The notes under the pieces were generated by a model that was not told where the DNA came from, ran no database searches, and saw only the letters and a program-made list of their open reading frames with translations. From NCBI GenBank assembly GCA_029216955.1, contig JANAVB010004000.1, forward strand, positions 3,470,616 through 3,534,615: DNA of 64,000 bases. The letters run 5' to 3'. Shown here piece after piece: positions 43,406-54,863 of the stretch (the stretch's first letter is position 1; each line of letters opens with the position of its first letter). A program made the position numbers and the translations under genes. Source of the stretch: Iris pallida. Its lineage: Eukaryota > Streptophyta > Magnoliopsida > Asparagales > Iridaceae.

Positions 43406-43875
43406 TGTAGCATGGGAAGGTAATAGCATATGCGTCACGTTACCCAACCTATGACTTAGAGCTGGCAGCGGTAGTGTTTTCACTTAAGTTGTGGAGGCAC
43501 TACTTGTATGGGGATAGGGTGGAGATTTTCACCGACCACAAGAGTCTGAAGTATGTGTTCACCCAGAAGGATCTTAACATGCGTCAGAGGAGATGGCTGG
43601 AGCTTCTTGTGGATTATGATGTCAACTTGCAGTATCATCCAGGGAAGGCCAACATTGTTGCAGATGCATTGAGTAGGAGAGCCGGAGTTTATTTTCTAAT
43701 AGCACAGCCGGAGTTGTTAGCGGATCTTCAGAAGATGGGTATAGAAGTTGTTTTCCCTTCCAGTATGGCGTTGATGGCCAGCATGCAAGTTGAGTCCACT
43801 ATAATTGAGAGGATCCGGATGGCACAGTCAATAGATTCCAAGCTTAAGTGGCTCCGAACAGAGTGTGAGGCATGA
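43406..43875 (+). pseudogene. Chromovirus RNase H
   Basis: The frame resumes with [20 protein letters not shown], then [20 protein letters not shown] (catalytic TDH), then [20 protein letters not shown] and ADALSRRA, the full gypsy RNase H pattern. It then leads into the spacer before integrase and ends at a stop at 43873. Confidence 0.88.
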
Positions 43876-43965
43876 CGAAGACCGGAGTTATGCATTCATG
43901 AAGACGGTACACTTCGACATGGTAAGAGTCTTTGTATATCCAGTGGAGATATCAGGCAGGAGGTC

Positions 43966-45053
43966 ATGGCGGAAGCTCACAGTTATCAGTATTCGATTCA
44001 TCTCGGTGGTACGAAGATGTACCATGATATTCGGCAGCAATTTTGGTGGAACGGCATGAAGAGGAAGATAGCCCGGTTTGTCTCTCGGTGTTTGGTTTGC
44101 CAACAAGTTAAAGCTGAACATCAGAGGCCAGCTGGACTTCTTCAGTCCTTGCCAATTCTAGAATGAAAGTGGGAGCATGTAACCATAGATTTCGTGACTG
44201 GATTACCTAGATCTCCAGCTGGTCGAGATGCTATTTAGGTTATAGTTGACCGGCTCACGAAGGTGGCCCACTTTCTCCCGTTCAGAGTTGGTCAGTCGAC
44301 GGCTCAGCTGGCAGAGATGTACCTCAGGCAGATAGTCAGGATGCATGGAGTACCGGTCAATATCACCTCGGACAGAGATTTAAGATTTACGTCGTACTTT
44401 TGGCGCAGCTTGCAAGAAAGTTTGGGAACTCACCTCCAGTTCAGCTCAGCTTATCACCCGCAGACAGATGGCCAGTCGGAACGTACGATCCAGACTCTTG
44501 AAGATATGTTGCGGTCATGTACACTCGACTTCGGTGGTTCGTGGGAAGATCACCTACACCTGGTGGAGTTCTCGTACAACAATAGTTTCCAAGCTAGTAT
44601 CCAGATGGCCCCGTTTGAGGCGATGTACGGCAGGAAGTGCAGATCCCCGCTAGCCTGGGACGATGTTGGAGAGAGGCAGATGCTTGGTCCGAAAATGATT
44701 GCTCAGACCGTTGAAGTGGTCAGAAGAGTCAGAGATCATCTTCAAGTTTTCCAAGATCGCCAGCGTCATTGGGCCGATTCTCATCGGCGCCCTCTTGAGT
44801 TTTCTGTCGGCGACCACGTATTCCTGAGGATTTCGCCTAACCGTGGTGTCATTCATTTTGGCATACGGGAAAAGCTAAGTCCTAGGTATATAGGGTCGTT
44901 CGATATTCTGGAGCGAGTAGGTGATGTGTCCTATCGTCTTGCTCTTCCGCCATCGCTAAGAGAGGTTTATGACGTGTTCCATGTATCCCAATTACGATGG
45001 TATATTCCGGACCCGAGCGATATCCTGGATCATTCGAAATTGGTTGTTGGTAC
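43966..45053 (+). pseudogene. Chromovirus integrase, interrupted
   Basis: The HHCC zinc module (HLGGTKMYHDIRQQFWW, then CLVCQQVKAEHQRP) is followed by two stops where Trp is usual (44164, TGA; 44236, TAG). The core then reads [35 protein letters not shown] (D and E catalytic residues). The C-terminal GPY/F-type region follows ([35 protein letters not shown]). The frame runs straight into copia C2-B at 45054 and continues at 52756. Confidence 0.9.
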
Positions 45054-46322
45054 TGATGGAACTGGGATTCCCAGGACCCTTCCTTTGGTGTACGTATTGG
45101 TCGATAGAAAGTTAAACAGATCTAATATGTGTTCTAACCCTTCATAGGCGAAAACTAGGGTTTACGAATTATACCTGCAGCGGAAAGGAGACAAGTAATT
45201 TCTGGCAATTTCGAGCGGACGACCCCAAGATCTTCTACACGTATTCCTTCCTCGAGTTGGACGTCGTGTGGGCGACAATCTCCCAACCTTTTTTTCTCCT
45301 TGGCAGCCCTCTCTTTCTCTCCTTACGTGAATCAAGAATTTAGAGAAAGTTTCAGATTTCTGATCGGTAATATGGCGGCCAGAGAATAGAGGATATATAT
45401 AGACTACGGCAGGGACCATGAGGAGAAATTAGGGTTAGGCCTCCTAACGGATCTGGATATCCCGTGTTCAGCCCGAACACACAATCCAGGCCCATTAACA
45501 ATAGCTCGGTCCACTAATGAGCTATTGTTACACTACCTCCCTAATCCCAAATTATATTTGTGGGCTCCTTTTATTATATGCTCGTTTGGCTCCCCATGTT
45601 AAGATATCGTATGTCCGTTGATCAAATTAAGTTACTGACAACTATATTGATTCGACATCTTTTATCCTTAAGTTGTACTGCTCAACTTTATTTGTCATAT
45701 CGGATATAATCTACCTGCAGGGTTTACATGACAATCCTTATGAGCTCCTTAAGTGGACATCATCAACCCGATGTATCGGGACATGGATTCCATTTATAAT
45801 CAACAGCCCATCATACATACAATGTTATTACCCAATTCATAGAGGTTGTCGATCCATAATAAATCTCACTCTTTTATGAGTCAAAATAATACATACTGCA
45901 TATACATGTCCGTTATTATATCCGGGTTAAGAGCACAAGCATCTATAATAACAGAGGTGTTTGTTCTCTTATGTAGTCAGTACAAAGAAAACAAACTCAA
46001 GTGGTCCTGTTCAATACACACAAAGTGTACTAGTGTAAACCTATAGTCAAGATAGACTAATACCAGATTACCCTACAAACTTTCCAATAGATTGTCCAAG
46101 TCCATCTAGGTTGTGAACTATTTATATACTCCATAGGGAACTGATAATATGATCTTCTGTGTGACACCACACACCATATTATCTACAATATAGAATATCA
46201 GACATTTGTATTAACACTTGCAACAAATACAATATGCAAACATTTGCCCATATGATTCTCATTCAAAATTTAAGGAAATAAGGTTACTAAAAAAGTGATG
46301 CTTTTAGTATATAGCCCTAACA
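45054..46322 (-). repeat. Copia C2-B LTR (3' LTR in element sense)
   Basis: 1269 bp, TGATGGAACTGG to CCCTAACA. On the minus strand a purine-rich AGTGGAAGAT precedes it (46323-46336), the polypurine tract. Confidence 0.92.
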
Positions 46323-46384
46323 ATCTTCCACTTATACTCAAAGCATTGCTTTTCAGTATATTGTTACAAATCTCCCACTTATAC

Positions 46385-46840
46385 TTAAAGCCATGCTGCT
46401 ACACATCTGACTCTCATTCCCTCAACATGACTGTCAAAAGCCTTAGCTGGTAAGCTCTTTGTAAAGGGATCAGCTAGGTTGTCGGCTGATGCTATCTTGA
46501 TCACAGCAACTTTTTCTTTCTTTACGAAATCTCGTATCAGGTGGTACTTGCGCTCAATGTGTTTGCCAGTCTTATGGGCTCGTGGTTCCTTCGAGTTTGC
46601 AACTGCACCACTATTATCACAATAAAGTATAATAGACTTAGGCAAACTAGGTACCACATCCAAGTCCAACAGAAAGTTTCTGAGCCAAACCGCTTCTTTG
46701 GCTGCCTTAGAGGCTGCCACATACTCGACTTCCATGGTGGAATCAGTAATACATTTTTGCTTGATACTCCTCCACACAATGGCTCCACCTCCCAAAGTAA
46801 ACACATAACCTGAGGTGGATTTCCTGGAATCCCTATCTGA
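46385..46840 (-). pseudogene. Copia C2-B RNase H
   Basis: Same blocks as in copy A ([48 protein letters not shown]). It is separated from the upstream 731-codon frame only by one TAG at about 46839, where copy A has CAG (Gln), a single C-to-T change. Confidence 0.88.
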
Positions 46841-49036
46841 CTAAAAATCTGAGTCTGTATACCCCAAGGGAACTAAACTATCTGCCTGGTAAACTAGCAT
46901 ATACTCTTTAGTCCTTCTTAGGTACTTCAAAATATGCTTTACGGCAGTCCAGTGCTCTTGTCCTGGGTAAGATTGATATTTGCTGACCATGCCTACGGCA
47001 AAGCAGATGTCTGGTCTCGTACATAGCATTGCATACATTAAGCTTCCTACTGTTGAAGCATAAGGAACTGCCTTCATGTTCTTTATCTCTTTAGGTGTCC
47101 TCAGACGCTGCTCATTTGATAGAGCAATTTCATGTCTAAATGGTAAGAAACCTTTCTTAAAATTTTGCATACTAAAATGAGTTAGTACAGTATTGATATA
47201 GGAAGCTTGGGATAAGTCCAACATCCTTTTTTTGCGATCTCGTAGAACTTTGATCCCAAGGATGTGACCTACTTCTCCCAAGTCCTTCATATCAAACTGT
47301 TTGGATAACCATACCCTTACATCAGATAACACCTTCACATTGTTTCCAATGAGCAAGATGTCATCCACATAAAGTACTAGGAACATCACCATGTTTCCGT
47401 TACACTTTCTGTATACACATGAATCATCCTGACATTGATCAAATCTATATGATTTTATCACCTGATCAAAACATATGTTCCAAGATCTGGAAGCTTGCTT
47501 AAGTCCATAAATGGACTTCTTGAGCTTACAAACAAGATGCTCCTGGCCCTTTTCAATGAACCCGTCTGGTTGCTTCATATAGATGTCTTCCTCAAGACTT
47601 CCATTAAGGAAAGCTGTCTTGACATCCATTTGCCAAATCTCATAATCGAGATGAGCTGCAATAGATAAAAGAATCTGGATAGACTTAAGCATGGCTACAA
47701 GAGAAAAGGTTTCCTCATAATCGATACCCTTTCTTTGAGTAAAACCTTTTGCTACAAGCCGAGCTTTAAAGTTTTCAACCTTATCGTCTGATCCTCTTTT
47801 TCTCTTATAGACCCACTTGCATCCAATTGCTTTTATACCAACGGGTGGTTCTACAAGCTCCCAGACCTTATTAGAATCCATAGATTCTATTTTATATATT
47901 ATTACTTTTTGCGAAGACTCTACATCTTTATCTTGGAGTGCTTCATTGTAGGTACAGGGATCATAATCTTGTTCCTCAGGGACGAAGTCTGACGACTCTC
48001 CTAAGAACATATATCTATCAGGTTGTATCACAACCCTCCCACTATGATGAGGCACTATCGGTTGTGGTGTAATATTTGTGACACGTTGTGCAGTTATTTG
48101 TAGTTCATCCTTTTGTACTGTTGGTACTGAAGTAATTGGTGTCTCACGTCTCAGTTCTTCTAGAACAACTCTACTTGTGGGTTTATGGTTCATCACATAG
48201 TCTTCCTCTAAGAATCGGGCATTGGTGCTAACAATGACCTTCTGATCCATGGGACAATAAAATAAACCTCCTTTCGTTCCTCTTGGATAGCCTACAAAAA
48301 AGCGTACTTCTGTACGAGATTCCAACTTATCTGCTTTCCTTTTCCGCACATGTGCTGGACTACCCCAAATGCAAACATGTTTCAGACTAGGCTTTCGCCC
48401 AATCCACAGCTCTGTGGGAGTAAGATGTACTGACTTAGAAGGAACCAAGTTCAAAATATAAGCTGTAGTCTCTAAGGCATATCCCCAAAACGAATCTGGC
48501 AAATCCGAATAACTCATCATTGATCTAACCATCTCCATAAGAGTTCTATTCTTTCTTTCGGCTACACCATTCTGTTGGGGCGTTCCAGGTGCAGTCAATT
48601 GGGATACAATTCCAGCCTCTGATAAATAATTCCTAAACTCTCCAAAGAGGTACTTGCCACCACGATCTGATCGTAATGACTTGATATATTTTCCATGACG
48701 TTTCTCCGTTTCAGCCTTGTACTTTTTGAATTTCTCAAAGCACTCAGACTTACGGCGCATCAAATAAATGTATCCATACTTTGAATAATCATCAATAAAT
48801 GTGACAAAATATTCAAAGTCACCTCTAGCTTGGATAGTCATGGGTCCACACAAATCAGAATGAACCAATTCCAACACATCTTTGGCCCTATACCCCTTTG
48901 CCGTAAAAGGTCTTTTGGTCATTTTACCTTCCAAGCAAGATTCACAGACTGGTAGTGCCTCCACTTCCAATGAACTCAAAGGTCCATCTTCAACTAGTCT
49001 TTGACTACTTCTTAGGTTAATATGCCCCAATCGCAA
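46841..49036 (-). pseudogene. Copia C2-B integrase and reverse transcriptase (731 codons open)
   Basis: Integrase: LPVCESCLEGK at residue 26, FIDDYSKYGYIYLM near 80, GTPQQNGVAERKNRTL near 155 and WGSPAHV near 230. Linker: VVIQPDRYMFLGESSDFVPE near 345. Reverse transcriptase: GCKWVYKRKRGSDDK, DVKTAFLNGSLEEDIY, LVLYVDDILLIGNN with the YVDD site near 570, then TRPDICFAVGMVS. It begins just after a TGA at about 49038 where copy A has TGG (Trp of LWHL). Apart from the flanking stops it is one continuous pol segment. Confidence 0.92.
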
Positions 49037-49459
49037 GTGTCAAAGATATGTTTGGTTCATACAAGAAGGTTCTTTTCTCTTATTTAAGTTAGATGACATA
49101 TTATTCATTTCTATAAGTTGCATTATGGGCAAAATAGGATTAATGACATACAAATTATCAACCAATGCACCAGAACAGATAAAATGTTTATTCTTTCTAA
49201 TAACAATATCGTCATTAAAATAAACTGAATATCCATCCTTAACTAACATAGAAACAGAAACTAAATTCCTTCTAAGTGAAGGTGCATAAAGACAATCTCT
49301 CAATGTCAAAGACTTATTTCTACCAAAAGATAAAGTAACATCTTCTAATGCAACGACCGATACTTTTGTAGCATCACCCATGAACAAGCATATCTCTCCA
49401 TCACTGAGCCGTCTAGTTTCCTGGAACCCCTGCAATGTATTGCAGACATGATTAGTGGC
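49037..49459 (-). pseudogene. Copia C2-B protease end to pre-integrase
   Basis: ATNHVCNTLQGFQETRRLSD follows the shared UGA. GRNKSLTLRDCLYAPSLRRN and KDGYSVYFNDDIVIRKNKH come next, the normal segment between protease and integrase. Open from after the UGA to the TGA at about 49038. Confidence 0.8.
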
Positions 49460-50343
49460 TCATGTATCCACACACCAGGTGCCGGTAGATAACACCGCTA
49501 AACATGTTTCAACTACTAGTAAATGCGATATACCTTCTTTGTTTCCTTGTTTGAGAAGTGGACAATCAGTCTTCCAATGTCCTGACCCTTTGCACTTGAA
49601 ACATTTGTCTTTCGGCTTTTTTATCGCGCCTTGAGGTCCCATGCCCTTTTTTGCTGAGTTTGCCCGTTTCTGAATGTTATTCTTCTTCTTACCGCCTTTT
49701 GGCTTAGAAGTAGAAGCCTTTTCAAAAATAAAAAACATGACCACTCTGCCTAAAGAGAGATTCAGCATCCTGTAGCTCTTTTGCAAGTTCTGCCAAACTA
49801 TACAACCTTTTGTTTATGTTGTAATTAAGGCAGAAATTCTCAAAACTTTTAGGCAAAGTCCCGAGAATGATATCGACCTGGGATTCTCCATCGATTTTAG
49901 CTCCAAGGATCTCCATCTTATTCAGATGACCCATCATCTTGAGAACATGATCCCTTACTGGTGTACCCTCAGCCATTTTTGTATTCATCAAACATTTCAT
50001 AGAAAACTGTCTAGCTGCTCTACTCTGATGTCCGAAGAGTTCCTTGAGGTTATACATCATGTCATAAGCAGTGGCCATGGCCTGATGTTGATGTTGCAGT
50101 ACATTTAACATAGATGCCAGAATGTAACTCCGCACCATCTCATCTGCCTTTTTCCACTTCTTATAAGCCTCTTTGACCTCTTCATCAGAGTTAGCATCAG
50201 GCTTAGGTGGGCATTCCTCAACAAGTACATATTTGTACTCATCAGCAGTCAGAACAATATCCAAATTACGTTTCCAGTCAATATAATTAGGTCAAGTAAG
50301 TTTGTTTTCTTTAAGAATCACCATAAGTAGACTGAAAGAACCC
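49460..50343 (-). pseudogene. Copia C2-B Gag
   Basis: The start corresponds to MGSFS.L at about 50343. A TGA replaces the Arg codon (CGA in copy A) after KLT at about 50293, so translation would stop early. Downstream the frame is open from 50264 to 49722 and shifts near 49735 (extra A in an A-run) into the zinc-knuckle frame (C-F-K-C-x4-H-x4-C). It ends TWCVDT-stop exactly as in copy A. Confidence 0.85.
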
Positions 50344-51460
50344 ATTTTTGAAATCCTGAGAATCATATAAATAAAATTATGTAGGACAAAAAAAACTTTT
50401 TGAATTAACTAAATATTGATTCCCTCAAAACAATAATAAAAAATTCACCAACACCTTGAACACCATGAATTTAGCATGCCACGATAGTGTGGACGTATAC
50501 AAATTCAACTTTGTTCAAGTAGGTTTTTTTATTAATTTTACTATCATGTCAACATAACTTTATGACAAATAAAATTAATATGCTGGTCTTGCTCTGGTCA
50601 TACAAATAATAGCAGTGACTCCGATGGGGAGGATACCATTATTTGTATCTAAGTGTATAGCATTACTTAATACTATGTCCATTATCTTGTAATGAGTTCC
50701 TTCAGATGGAGAAGTGAACACATACTAGGTAACTTTCTACAATTATCCCTAGGAAAGTTTGTACTGGTGATCCATAATTATACTCATCCGATATGGAGGA
50801 AAGCACTATAGCCAACACGCAAGTATAATTACATCACCTACAAACCAGTAATGGAGACCATAGGATTTAAACTAAATAAATATCCTCTCCCACTTAGTTA
50901 TTTAACAATAAAGGTTTTTCTACTAGTTGATATTATGTCCATGTTGTCCATTATTAATGTAGGCTTGGTTTTTCAAAAAAACAACCACACAATAATAAAC
51001 ATGCATAATCAGAAAAAGCAAAATAACAAAAATAAGAAAAAATATCCAACTATTATGGTCATCTTTGCTGCTCCGTCCTCAACTATCCGAATCCAAAATC
51101 TGGACTGCTTAAAACCAGCATCTCGTCCGACGTCAGAAATAGCCACCACCGCCATCACGATTGATCAAAAATAATTAAAATTACATCAATCCTATGCCTC
51201 CCGAAGGAGTTCACACATAATCTAGATTGCAAAATTAAAATAATAAGTACGATCAACCCTCATGATTTTAATTACATCCACAGCAACAACAACATCCACG
51301 ACATGTCCGTGGTTTAAACAACACAAAAACATGCATTGGACCATAATAGTTGGATCTAAGATGCCTGTAAAACTAAGTTAGAACAGATCTACATCTATCG
51401 ACTACTACACAGCACAGATTTTATTAGACAACATGGATGTATCAATTAATACGTAGATCC
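50344..51460 (-). other. Copia C2-B leader, non-coding
   Basis: About 1.1 kb between primer site and Gag. No frame of interest; the 107-codon plus-strand frame at 50851-51174 is a shadow within it. Confidence 0.7.
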
Positions 51461-51464
51461 AAAA

Positions 51465-51478
51465 TGGCTCTGATACCA
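51465..51478 (-). other. tRNA-iMet primer site of copia C2-B
   Basis: The minus strand reads TGGTATCAGAGCCA, a perfect match, two bases inside the LTR at 51481. Confidence 0.92.
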
Positions 51479-51480
51479 AT

Positions 51481-52750
51481 TGATGGAACTGGGGATTCCC
51501 AGGACCCTTCCTTTGGTGTGCGTATTGATCGATAGAAAGTTAAACAGATCTAATACGTGTTCTAACCCTTCATAGGCGAAAACTAGGGTTCACGAATTAT
51601 ACCTGCAGCGGAAAGGAGATAAGTAATTCCTGGCAATCTCGAGCGGACGATCCCAAGATCTTCTGTACGTATTTCTTCCTCGAGTTGGACGTCGTGTGGG
51701 CGACGATCTCCAAACCTTTTCTTCTCCTTGGCAGCCCTCTCTTTCTCTCCTTACGTGAATCACAAATTTAGAAAAAGTTTCAGATTTCTGATCGGTAATA
51801 TGGCGGCCAGAGAATAGAGGATATATATAGGCTACGGCAGGGACCATGAGGAGAAATTAGGGTTAGGCCTCCTAACGGATCTGGATATCCCGTGTTCATC
51901 CCGAACACACAATCCAGGCCCATTAACAATAGCTCGGTCCACTAATGAGCTATTGTTGTACTACCTTCCTAATCCTAAATTATGTTTGTGGGCTCCTTTT
52001 ATTATATGCTCGTTTGGCTCCCCATGTTAAGATATCGTATGTCCGTCGATCAAATTAAGTTAATGACTACTATATTGATTTGACATCTTTTATCCTTAAG
52101 TAGTACCGCTCAACTTTATTTGTCATATCGGATATAATCCACCTGCAAGGTTTACATGACAATCCTTATGAGCTCCTTAAGGGGACATCATCAACCCGAT
52201 GTATCGGGACATGGATTCTATTTATAATCAATAGCCCATCATATATACAATATTATTACCTAATTCATAGAGGTTGTCGATCCATAATGAATCTCACTCT
52301 TTTATGAGTCAAAATAATGCACACTGCATATACATGTCTGTTATTATATCCAGGTTAAGAGCACAAGCATCCATAATAACAGAGGTGTTTGTTCTCTTAT
52401 GTAGTCAGTACAAAGAGAACAACCTCAAGTGGTCCTGTTCAATACACACAAAGTGTACTAGTGTAAACCTATAGTCAAGATAGACTAATACCCGATTACA
52501 CTACAAACTTTCCAATAGATTGTCCAAGTCCATCAAGGTTGTGAACTATTTATATACTCCATAGGGAACTGATAATATGATCTTCTGCGTGACACCACAC
52601 ACCATATTATCTACAATATAGAATATCAGACATTTGTATTAACACTTGCAACAAATACAATATGCAAACATTTGCCTATATGATTCTCATTCAAAATTTA
52701 AGGAAATAAGGTTACTAAAAAAGTGATGCTTTTAGTATATGACCCTAACA
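51481..52750 (-). repeat. Copia C2-B LTR (5' LTR in element sense)
   Basis: 1270 bp with a TATATATA promoter-like box on the minus strand (near 51821-51830). It is followed by the GGTAC duplication. Confidence 0.93.
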
Positions 52751-52755
52751 GGTAC

Positions 52756-52930
52756 CAACCTTTCGTATGAGGAGAGGCTCGTGTCTATATTGGACCAGAG
52801 AGAGAAGATACTCAAGAACAAGACTATTAGTTTAGTCTGTGTTGCTTGGGATCATCAATCTTTGGGTGAGTCAACGTGGGAGCGTGAGAATGATATCCGA
52901 TCGCGATATTCCGACCTGTTTGACTCGTAA
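52756..52930 (+). pseudogene. Chromodomain end of chromovirus integrase
   Basis: The frame continues from 45053 after the copia insertion: LSYEERLVSILDQREKILKN, then AWDHQSLGESTWE, then RSRYSDLF, then TAA at 52928. This is the chromodomain-like tail of chromovirus integrases, which directs insertion to particular chromatin. Spacing and the acidic/aromatic pattern fit; some canonical aromatic residues are not obvious. Confidence 0.8.
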
Positions 52931-53098
52931 GGTATAATGTCCTTCTTATGCCCTCCACCCTCAGCTTCCTTGCTTGTATGAATGATTGCTTGAATGGTTG
53001 CCAAGTTATAACTTGCTTGTGATTAATATAGCTTGTTCCGACATCTCTAGTCTCTTGATTAAATTCCGAGGACGGAATTTTTTTAAGGAGGGTAGAGT

Positions 53099-54863
53099 TG
53101 TCACTCCAGTTTTCCTATTATACGTATTTTTCAGGATACGTATACGAATTTCTGACAATTGTCAGGTGGCACGTATTTTGACTTATCTTGCTTAGCTTAG
53201 CCTTGGTTTAAATCTTGACTTAATTGGTTCAACTTGGTTCAACTTGACTTGACTTGGCTTGGCTTGGTTTGGTTTATTTTGGGTTAAAATGAGAGGGGTT
53301 GCTATATAAGTCAACTTCTTCTCTCTCCTCCATTATTTTGCATTTACTTCTTTATCTTCTTCATTTACTCCTCCCACCTACCAAGCCTAGACAAGTACAA
53401 CTTGCTTCTTGATGGATCTCAAGTTTTATTGTTCCATTCTCTTCCTTACTTGATTTTAAGCCTCTTTAGAACTTGGCATTTTTGGATTTGATGGATGGAT
53501 TCTTGTAGATCTAAGTTTGAAACTTTTCGGTTTTCTTGGTTTTGATCTCTAAAACTTGGTTATTTTCGAAAACTAATGGTTCTATGTTGTAGAGAATTCA
53601 ATTTCATGCAGTTTTGGCTTTTGTTTTCGCTTGATTTCGACTTCGGATGAGGAAGTTATGGCCATGGCAAGTTTTTGGAACTTTTATGGCTGAACTTGCT
53701 GATTGGGGACGATGACCCCCATGCGCCCAGGAGGCCATACGCTATAAAGTCCCGGCAACGCATCCCTTAACTTCGAGCGTGTCATGCGCGTAGGTTCCTT
53801 ACGTGCATGTACTGAAGATGCAACATGAGTTTCCCACGCGCCGATGCGCAGGAATTCCCATGCACCGATGTGCAGGAATTCTCACGCACCGATGTGCAGG
53901 AATTCCTACGCGTCGATGGTGCAGGAATTCCCACGCGCCGATGGTGCAAGAATTCCCACGCGCCGATTGAGCAGGAATTCCCACGCGCCGATGGTGCAGG
54001 AATTCCCACGCACCGATGTGTAGGAATTTCCATGCGCCGATGTGCAGGAATTCCCACGCGCCGATGTGCAAGAATTCCCATGCGCCGAAATTGCTCTATT
54101 TCGCTGTTTTTGCATGTTTAAGTTGTTTTGTAGCTAGAATCTTGAAAAACTCAAAACATGAAAGTTGTAGATCTTTTCCTTGGCTTCAAGAATATGTCAC
54201 TAGTTATTTTATGCAAGTTTCTCTCATCATGATAATGTAAGAATAGAACACGATAGTGGCCCGCTGTGGTGCACTCTTGACAAGTAAACTGACATGATAT
54301 ATCTCGACATGCTGTTACGACAGCAAGCCTGATATGACAAGTAGGAATAACCTGGACACCGTGGACGATTGTGTTTGTACAAATAAACTGGCACTGTCTT
54401 GCATTATGTCTAGAATGGGGATCCATGAGTACCACGGTCAGGGGTACCCACTGAAATCGACTAAGGCTAATAAACTAGAATAATTCATTAGTCATGAAGA
54501 GATTTTCCAGCTACAGGCAATCCCGTTATCTGGGCTCACTAAGTGGACTTATAGCCTACCGACGAGTAGGACACATTTCTAACACACTGTCACATGTTGC
54601 ATCCTCCATAAACGGACATTCGACCTGGATAACCTGGATGGTCTGCAGGGCTTGTGGCTGTTGGGATAATCTCGTTGCATCTTGCTAGTAACTAGGCATG
54701 TGATAACCCTAGTTAGTTAAAGTATCAAGTCGTACTCCTTGCTTGGCCATGATTGATTGAATGAAGTTTAGCCCAGCTTTGACTTGTCCTGATCCTGTAC
54801 AAGATTGTGACAGGACATGGCTTATTATGCTGGCCTTAACAATAAAGATCAGGGGTCCAGTTC
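53099..54863 (+). mobile_element. Sequence after the chromovirus polypurine tract, 3' LTR start, truncated
   Basis: It starts TGTCACTCCAG immediately after the polypurine tract. A TATATAAG box follows near 53303, with a CTTCTCTCTCCTCC leader. The region has TTGACTT/TTGGCTT-type repeats (53190-53275) and a 24/25-bp minisatellite (53837-54088). It is cut at 54863 by the LARD-like element. No coding frame is recognised. Confidence 0.65.
53837..54088 (+). repeat. 24/25-bp minisatellite, about 10.5 copies
   Basis: Ten full units and one partial unit built on GCAGGAATTCCCACGCGCCG. Units 4 to 7 are 25 bp (an extra G or rearranged bases after CGAT); the others are 24 bp. Most units carry an EcoRI-type GAATTC. 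Long open frames on both strands here are a consequence of the 24-bp (multiple of three) period. Confidence 0.92.

Larger units (their letters stand above)
45054..52750 (-). mobile_element. Ty1/copia element family C2, copy B
   Basis: A structurally complete 7697-bp element with LTRs 45054-46322 and 51481-52750. The target duplication is GGTAC (45049-45053 and 52751-52755), and it interrupts the chromovirus integrase-chromodomain frame. About five differences in the first 135 bp or so of the LTR pair indicate a younger age than copy A. The polyprotein is interrupted by a few stops and one frameshift but is better preserved than in copy A, including a 731-codon open stretch. Confidence 0.95.
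39187..53098 (+). mobile_element. Tekay/Del-like Ty3/gypsy chromovirus, 5' LTR plus internal region, split by copia C2-B
   Basis: The 5' LTR candidate (39187-40415) is followed by gag, protease, reverse transcriptase, RNase H, integrase and, after the copia insertion (45054-52750), a chromodomain and a polypurine tract (AAGGAGGGTAGAGT, 53085-53098). Without the insertion the internal region is about 5.0 kb, normal for the clade. Several stops and two or more frameshifts make it inactive. The sequence following the polypurine tract does not look like the 5' LTR (see findings). Confidence 0.88.

Noticed and set aside
53782..54121. Overlapping ORFs with NSCTSARG/CRNSHAP repeats
   Set aside because: Caused by the 24-bp minisatellite period; frames are open on both strands at once.
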